Source of the DNA: an uncultured Blautia sp.
GTDB taxonomy: Bacteria; Bacillota; Clostridia; Lachnospirales; Lachnospiraceae
Direction: 5' to 3'
DNA: 53,864 bases
Assembly: GCA_937900135.1 (NCBI GenBank)
Contig: CALCDJ010000061.1
Coordinates: 1 to 53,864, forward strand
The notes below the pieces were generated by a model that saw only the letters and a list, made by a program, of their open reading frames with translations, did not search any database and had not been told where the DNA came from. Both the position numbers and the translations under genes were made by a program. This document shows, piece by piece, positions 50,451-53,864 of the stretch (position 1 is its first letter; every line of letters starts with the position of its first letter).

Positions 50451-50479
50451 ATTATATAATTTGACGTGATAAAATTCAA
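50451..50479 (-). promoter_or_regulatory. Repressor promoter, overlapping a rightward promoter
   Basis: On the minus strand TTGAAT (50474-50479) and TATAAT (50451-50456) have a 17-base spacer. The palindromic ATTATATAAT (50451-50460) also gives a TATAAT on the plus strand, so both directions may share this spot. A plus-strand -35 is weak. Confidence 0.5.
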
Positions 50480-50526
50480 GTGTAACAAGATAACACGCAA
50501 ATAAAAACAGATAAAGGAGTATTCGA

Positions 50527-50727
50527 ATGAGAAAAACAAGAGAATCAACCGTATCATTTCCAGAAAAATTACTAGTAACTGTTCCAGAACTTGCAGAATA
50601 TATGGGTTGTGGAAGATTTACCGCTAACAAAACAGCTGCCGAAGCGGAAGCTACTGTTTTTATAGGTAGAAGAAAACTTGTGAATTTGGAAAAGGTAAGG
50701 AAGTATTTAAACAGTATTTCAGAGTAA
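50527..50727 (+). CDS. Excisionase-like HTH protein
   Basis: This 66-residue protein has a MerR-like winged HTH as in excisionases and DNA-binding phage regulators: LLVTVPELAEYMGCGRFTANK, then an IGRRKLVNLEKVRKYLN wing. AAAGGAG lies about eight bases upstream. It is the first gene rightward of the repressor. In integrated elements this position often belongs to an excisionase or early activator. Its length and fold agree, but function is inference. Confidence 0.75.
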   Translation: MRKTRESTVSFPEKLLVTVPELAEYMGCGRFTANKTAAEAEATVFIGRRKLVNLEKVRKYLNSISE

Positions 50728-50742
50728 GGTGGTGGCAGCAGA

Positions 50743-51519
50743 TTGAGGAACAAAAGAATGTTTTCTTTGGATGTGATCGACACGGACAAGTTCTTAGATA
50801 TGCCAACATCAACCCAAGCATTGTACTTTCATCTGGGAATGAGAGCGGATGATGATGGATTTGTAACGTCACCAAAGAAAATCCTTGCAGTTTCCGGATG
50901 CAATGATGATGATTTAAAATTATTGGTTGCTAAAAATTTCATAATTCCGTTTGAAAGCGGCGTGGTGGTAATCACAGATTGGAAAGCCAACAACTATTTA
51001 AGAGGGGATCGGTACACGCCAACAAGGTGTATTGAGGAAAAGAAAAACCTTGCAGAAATCAATGGAAAATATCAAATTGGCTTAACTGGTGTACCAGATG
51101 GTATACCAAATGTCAACCAATGTGTGACAGGTGTGGCTACCCAAAAGAGAATAGAAGAGAATAGAATAAATAATATTGTCGAGCAAAGCCCGACTGCATA
51201 CCCTTTTAAAGAGGTTATTGAGTATCTTAACCAGAGAACTGGGAAGAAATTCAAGCATAGTTCAAAGGCAAATCAGAAACTTATCAAAGCGAGGGTAAAT
51301 GAAGGTTATACCTTGGAAGACTTCAAGAAAGTAATTGACTGGAAAGTTTCGCAATGGACTGGAAACAAAGAAATGGAAAAGTATTTGCGACCAGAAACCT
51401 TATTCGGGACAAAATTTGAAGGTTATTTAAACGAAGTGCCGTCAACTAAAAAGGTGAGTCCGGCAGAAACAGAAAAGCAAGAGAAACCAGAGAAAGTAAT
51501 TGATTTATGGAGTGAGTAA
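50743..51519 (+). CDS. Phage replication organizer (DnaD-like, phg_2220 C-terminal)
   Basis: This 258-residue protein has a winged-helix N-terminus (MFSLDVIDTDKFLDMPTSTQ, then ALYFHLGMRADDDGFV) typical of phage replisome organizers. Its C-terminal domain (about 150-235) has EVIEYLNQRTGKKFK and PETLFGTKFEGYLN, the conserved phage C-terminal domain. It should bind the element's origin and load the helicase. TTG 50743 is the likely start because AAGGTGGTGG lies at normal distance; ATG 50758 has none. The primase-helicase gene follows after three bases. Confidence 0.88.
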   Translation: MRNKRMFSLDVIDTDKFLDMPTSTQALYFHLGMRADDDGFVTSPKKILAVSGCNDDDLKLLVAKNFIIPFESGVVVITDWKANNYLRGDRYTPTRCIEEKKNLAEINGKYQIGLTGVPDGIPNVNQCVTGVATQKRIEENRINNIVEQSPTAYPFKEVIEYLNQRTGKKFKHSSKANQKLIKARVNEGYTLEDFKKVIDWKVSQWTGNKEMEKYLRPETLFGTKFEGYLNEVPSTKKVSPAETEKQEKPEKVIDLWSE

Positions 51520-51522
51520 TAT

Positions 51523-53370
51523 ATGTCATATTATGAGTTTAAAGAATCGGATGCCTGGGATTTCGCAAGAGGTTCTGGGATAGAATCAAAGAAAAAAGGA
51601 GAAGAATTGATGTTTCAAACTTGCCCTTACTGTAGAGGTGGGAGAAGTGGAGACAAAGGGACTTTTTCCATCAATCTCCGGACAGGGCAATTTAAATGTT
51701 TGAGGTCTAGTTGTTCTGTTTCAGGAAATATGGTTATTTTAGCAAAGGATTTTGATTGGTTTAGTCTTGGGAAAGACGTGGATGCTTATTATAAAACCAA
51801 CAACAGGAAAAAATATCGAAAATTCAAAAAGAAAGCAGAACCAATAAAGCCAAAAACTGCCGCCGTTGCTTATCTGGAAAGTAGGGGGATATCTTCTGGT
51901 ACAGCAGAAAAGTACCAGATCACCGTACAAACGAAAAACGAAAACGTATTGGTATTTCCTTTTCTGGACGCCGCCGGAGTGATGCAGTTTGTAAAATATC
52001 GAAAAACTGATTTTGACAGGGAGAAAGATACAGCGAAGGAATGGTGCGAAGCGAATTGCAAGCCCATCTTGTTTGGAATGTATCAATGTAATCCAGAGAA
52101 TAAGACATTGATTATGACAGAGGGACAAATTGACAGCTTGTCAGTGGCAGAATCTGGAATAGAAAATGCAGTATCGGTTCCGACTGGAAAAAATGGCTTT
52201 ACTTGGATACCTTATTGCTGGGACTGGATGCAGCAGTTTGAAACCTTAATTGTATTCGGTGATAACGAAAATGGAATCATAACGCTTCTGGATGATATGA
52301 AAAGGCGTTTTCGGGGTACTGTAAAAGCAGTTAGACAGCAGGACTACAAGGGATGTAAAGATGCAAATGAGCTTTTACAAAAATACGGAAAAGAAGCTGT
52401 AAAAAAGGCGGTAGAACAGGCGCAATGCGTACCAGTCCAGAGAATCGTGAGGTTATCGGATGTAAAAGCCGTGGATTTATTTTCTTTGCCGAAGATTTCG
52501 ACCGGATTTAAAACATTGGATAAAATTCTATCTGGTGGAATTTATCTTGGGCAGACCGCAATCGTAACTGGAAAAAGGGGAGATGGGAAAAGTACATTTA
52601 CCTCACAGATACTTGTGAACGCCCTAGAACAAGGAATGCGTATTCTTGCGTATTCGGGAGAATTGCCGGATTATTTTTTTAAAAGGTGGATGGATTTCCA
52701 GATAGCGGGAAAGCACAACGTAATTGATCGAGCAGCAGAAAATGGTGGTGTTAGTTATTTTGTGACCAACGAAAAAATAAGCAAGATTGAGGAATGGTAC
52801 AAAGAAAGAGCGTATCTGTATGATAATCAGTCAACTTCTGACGATGAACTGGAAAACTTACTACAAACAATAGAAAAGGCAGTTCAGCAATATGGAATAC
52901 AACTGGTGCTCCTTGATAACCTCATGACCGCTTTAGATGTCGGAATGAGCGTGGACTTGTACCGGGCGCAAAGTAAGTTTGTAGATAAACTTGTAAAGAT
53001 GGCAAAGCGCTTACAGGTGGCTGTAATCTTGGTTGTCCATCCTAGGAAAAATCGCCTTGGAAATGACGATACAGACGAAGTAAGTGGAAGTGCAGACATA
53101 ACAAACAAAGTAGATATTGCAATGACTTACAAAAGAAATTTAACTTCGTTTGAAGATGCCGAGCGTGTGGTGACTATATCAAAAAACAGGCTTACGGGTA
53201 AGTTGGCGGTAGGGGAAGACGCAATCCCTTTATATTACGATCAAGCATCAAAGCGAATATGCGATAACAGAGCGGATTTTACAAAGCCTTATGGATGGGA
53301 AAAAGATGAGAATGGTTTTATTCAGATAACGCAAGAACAAGCAGAACAAATGGAGATACCTTTTGAATGA
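51523..53370 (+). CDS. Phage primase-helicase (TOPRIM plus DnaB-like)
   Basis: This 615-residue protein is a bifunctional T7 gp4-like primase-helicase. It has an N-terminal zinc ribbon (CPYC near residue 34, then CLRSSC), a TOPRIM-like domain (about 190-265: LIMTEGQIDSLSV, then VFGDNENG) and a RecA-fold helicase (about 325-600) with Walker A GKRGDGKST at 350-358, Walker B LVLLDNL and a later VVHPRKNR. It would prime and unwind DNA for element replication. A GGAGTG-like site lies close to the start. The next gene overlaps its stop by four bases. Confidence 0.92.
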   Translation: MSYYEFKESDAWDFARGSGIESKKKGEELMFQTCPYCRGGRSGDKGTFSINLRTGQFKCLRSSCSVSGNMVILAKDFDWFSLGKDVDAYYKTNNRKKYRKFKKKAEPIKPKTAAVAYLESRGISSGTAEKYQITVQTKNENVLVFPFLDAAGVMQFVKYRKTDFDREKDTAKEWCEANCKPILFGMYQCNPENKTLIMTEGQIDSLSVAESGIENAVSVPTGKNGFTWIPYCWDWMQQFETLIVFGDNENGIITLLDDMKRRFRGTVKAVRQQDYKGCKDANELLQKYGKEAVKKAVEQAQCVPVQRIVRLSDVKAVDLFSLPKISTGFKTLDKILSGGIYLGQTAIVTGKRGDGKSTFTSQILVNALEQGMRILAYSGELPDYFFKRWMDFQIAGKHNVIDRAAENGGVSYFVTNEKISKIEEWYKERAYLYDNQSTSDDELENLLQTIEKAVQQYGIQLVLLDNLMTALDVGMSVDLYRAQSKFVDKLVKMAKRLQVAVILVVHPRKNRLGNDDTDEVSGSADITNKVDIAMTYKRNLTSFEDAERVVTISKNRLTGKLAVGEDAIPLYYDQASKRICDNRADFTKPYGWEKDENGFIQITQEQAEQMEIPFE

Positions 53371-53594
53371 CAGAACAGGAATTGAAACAAGATTATGAAA
53401 TGTTCACAGAAGCATGGAGATTTTACAGGAAGTGGGCGGTAGTTCCCAAGCCTATGACAGAACAGTACTGGGAACAGGTAGTGCAAGAAGCCCATGAGTT
53501 CCGGGAGAAGTACGGCGGAACAAGAACAGCAGAATATTTGATGCTTGCAGTAACAAATGAATTAGATCAGCAAGAAAGGAAGATGAGGAAATGA
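53367..53594 (+). CDS. Small phage protein, unknown function
   Basis: This 75-residue protein is mostly helical, with repeated Glu, Gln and Trp (EMFTEAWRFYRKW, YWEQVVQEAHEFREKYGG). No family is recognised with certainty, but such proteins are common next to phage replication genes. Its start overlaps the primase-helicase stop by four bases and its end overlaps the next gene by four bases, so it is clearly part of the operon. Confidence 0.78.
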   Translation: MTEQELKQDYEMFTEAWRFYRKWAVVPKPMTEQYWEQVVQEAHEFREKYGGTRTAEYLMLAVTNELDQQERKMRK

Positions 53595-53767
53595 CAGCGG
53601 AAAAACAGGGAGAATACTTGGAACGTATAGCAAATGCGTTGGAAGGAATAGAGCAAGAATTGGCGAACATAAATAGCAGTATTTCAAGTATAGATGACAC
53701 GCTTTTAGATTGCGAGTGTGAAGGCGGAATAACTGTTAATGTTCGTGGAAGTGTCTATGTAGATTAA
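53591..53767 (+). CDS. 58-residue small phage protein
   Basis: ATG 53591 overlaps the previous stop and follows GATGAGGAA. The 58-residue product has an N-terminal amphipathic helix (YLERIANALEGIEQELANI, a coiled-coil pattern), CECEGG, and a short beta end (ITVNVRGSVYVD). The helix suggests self-association. I recognise no family. Overlap with its neighbour and the good ribosome binding site support a real gene. Confidence 0.68.
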   Translation: MTAEKQGEYLERIANALEGIEQELANINSSISSIDDTLLDCECEGGITVNVRGSVYVD

Positions 53768-53769
53768 AT

Positions 53770-53808
53770 AAAAAGCCCCAAAGGAAAGCGGCAACTTTCC
53801 CGAGGGGC
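53770..53808 (-). terminator. Leftward terminator-like hairpin at the right edge
   Basis: On the minus strand GCCCC/GGGGC (53804-53808, 53775-53779) enclose GGAAAG/CTTTCC, followed by five T. On the plus strand no T run follows. It may end a minus-strand transcript coming from beyond the window. From 53809 to 53864 I see no gene. Confidence 0.5.
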
Positions 53809-53864
53809 GGCAGTACAAGGCTGGAAGCCATGCACAACACAAGGTAATAATACCATGATTCCAG

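Larger units (their letters stand above)
49741..53864. mobile_element. Left end of a prophage or related integrated element (partial)
   Basis: From about 49745 to the right edge the sequence becomes more A+T-rich and carries a typical lysogeny and replication module: a minus-strand CI-like repressor, a divergent excisionase-like gene, a replication organizer, a primase-helicase and two short genes. The element continues beyond the window. The left boundary is set only by gene content and base composition. No attachment repeat, integrase or tRNA target could be found. Confidence 0.7.

Overview
The window looks like a chromosomal segment of a spore-forming gut Firmicute of the family Lachnospiraceae, probably Blautia-like. 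Evidence for this is a spoIIAA-spoIIAB-sigF operon, an alpha/beta-type small acid-soluble spore protein, glutamine-dependent NAD synthetase, AddAB instead of RecBCD, a CIRCE-controlled clpB, a T-box valS leader, a QueT transporter with a preQ1 switch, and DUF4250, DUF1700 and DUF4097 proteins typical of this group. The genus is inferred from gene content, not measured.

Layout. 1-3599: a plant-polysaccharide locus, with an AraC-type regulator divergent from a GH43 beta-xylosidase and a GH5 glycosidase. All three look damaged: a stop before the HTH domain, and one extra A in an A7 and in an A9 tract. 3626-4982: an MFS exporter behind a promoter, a 32-codon leader ORF and a hairpin-T7 that hides its ribosome binding site, which is the layout of a ribosome-mediated attenuator. 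5091-6820: an ECF sigma factor overlapping a DUF4179 membrane anti-sigma-like protein. 6999-9871: CIRCE, clpB and a DUF4250 protein. 9945-10127: a dense noncoding block of three hairpins. 10156-14772: a MarR regulator and an asymmetric heterodimeric ABC exporter. 14831-21902: HelD, a lipoprotein, a methyltransferase, Hsp33 and NadE. 21976-30065: a membrane-anchored protein divergent from addB-addA and an HD hydrolase. 30096-34190: an RsmF-like methyltransferase divergent from a padR-DUF1700-DUF4097-pspC envelope operon, then a spore protein. 34280-39241: cytidine deaminase and an ABC system whose permease carries about 445 residues of predicted coiled coil. 39265-44333: T-box, valS and an LtaS-like sulfatase. 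44351-47363: folC with an unusual leader, a 50-residue protein and a zinc-ribbon/TPR membrane protein. 47475-48985: the spoIIA operon. 49048-49703: queT and its preQ1 leader.

From about 49745 to the right edge the DNA is visibly more A+T-rich and holds the start of a prophage or related integrated element: a CI-like repressor, divergent promoters, an excisionase-like protein, a replication organizer, a primase-helicase and two small phage ORFs. No integrase lies between the repressor and the chromosome.

No tRNA, rRNA, CRISPR array or insertion sequence was recognised. The strongest candidates for new biology are the attenuator-like leader of the MFS gene, the three-hairpin block at 9945-10127, the folC leader, and the paired poly-A frameshifts in the glycosidase genes.
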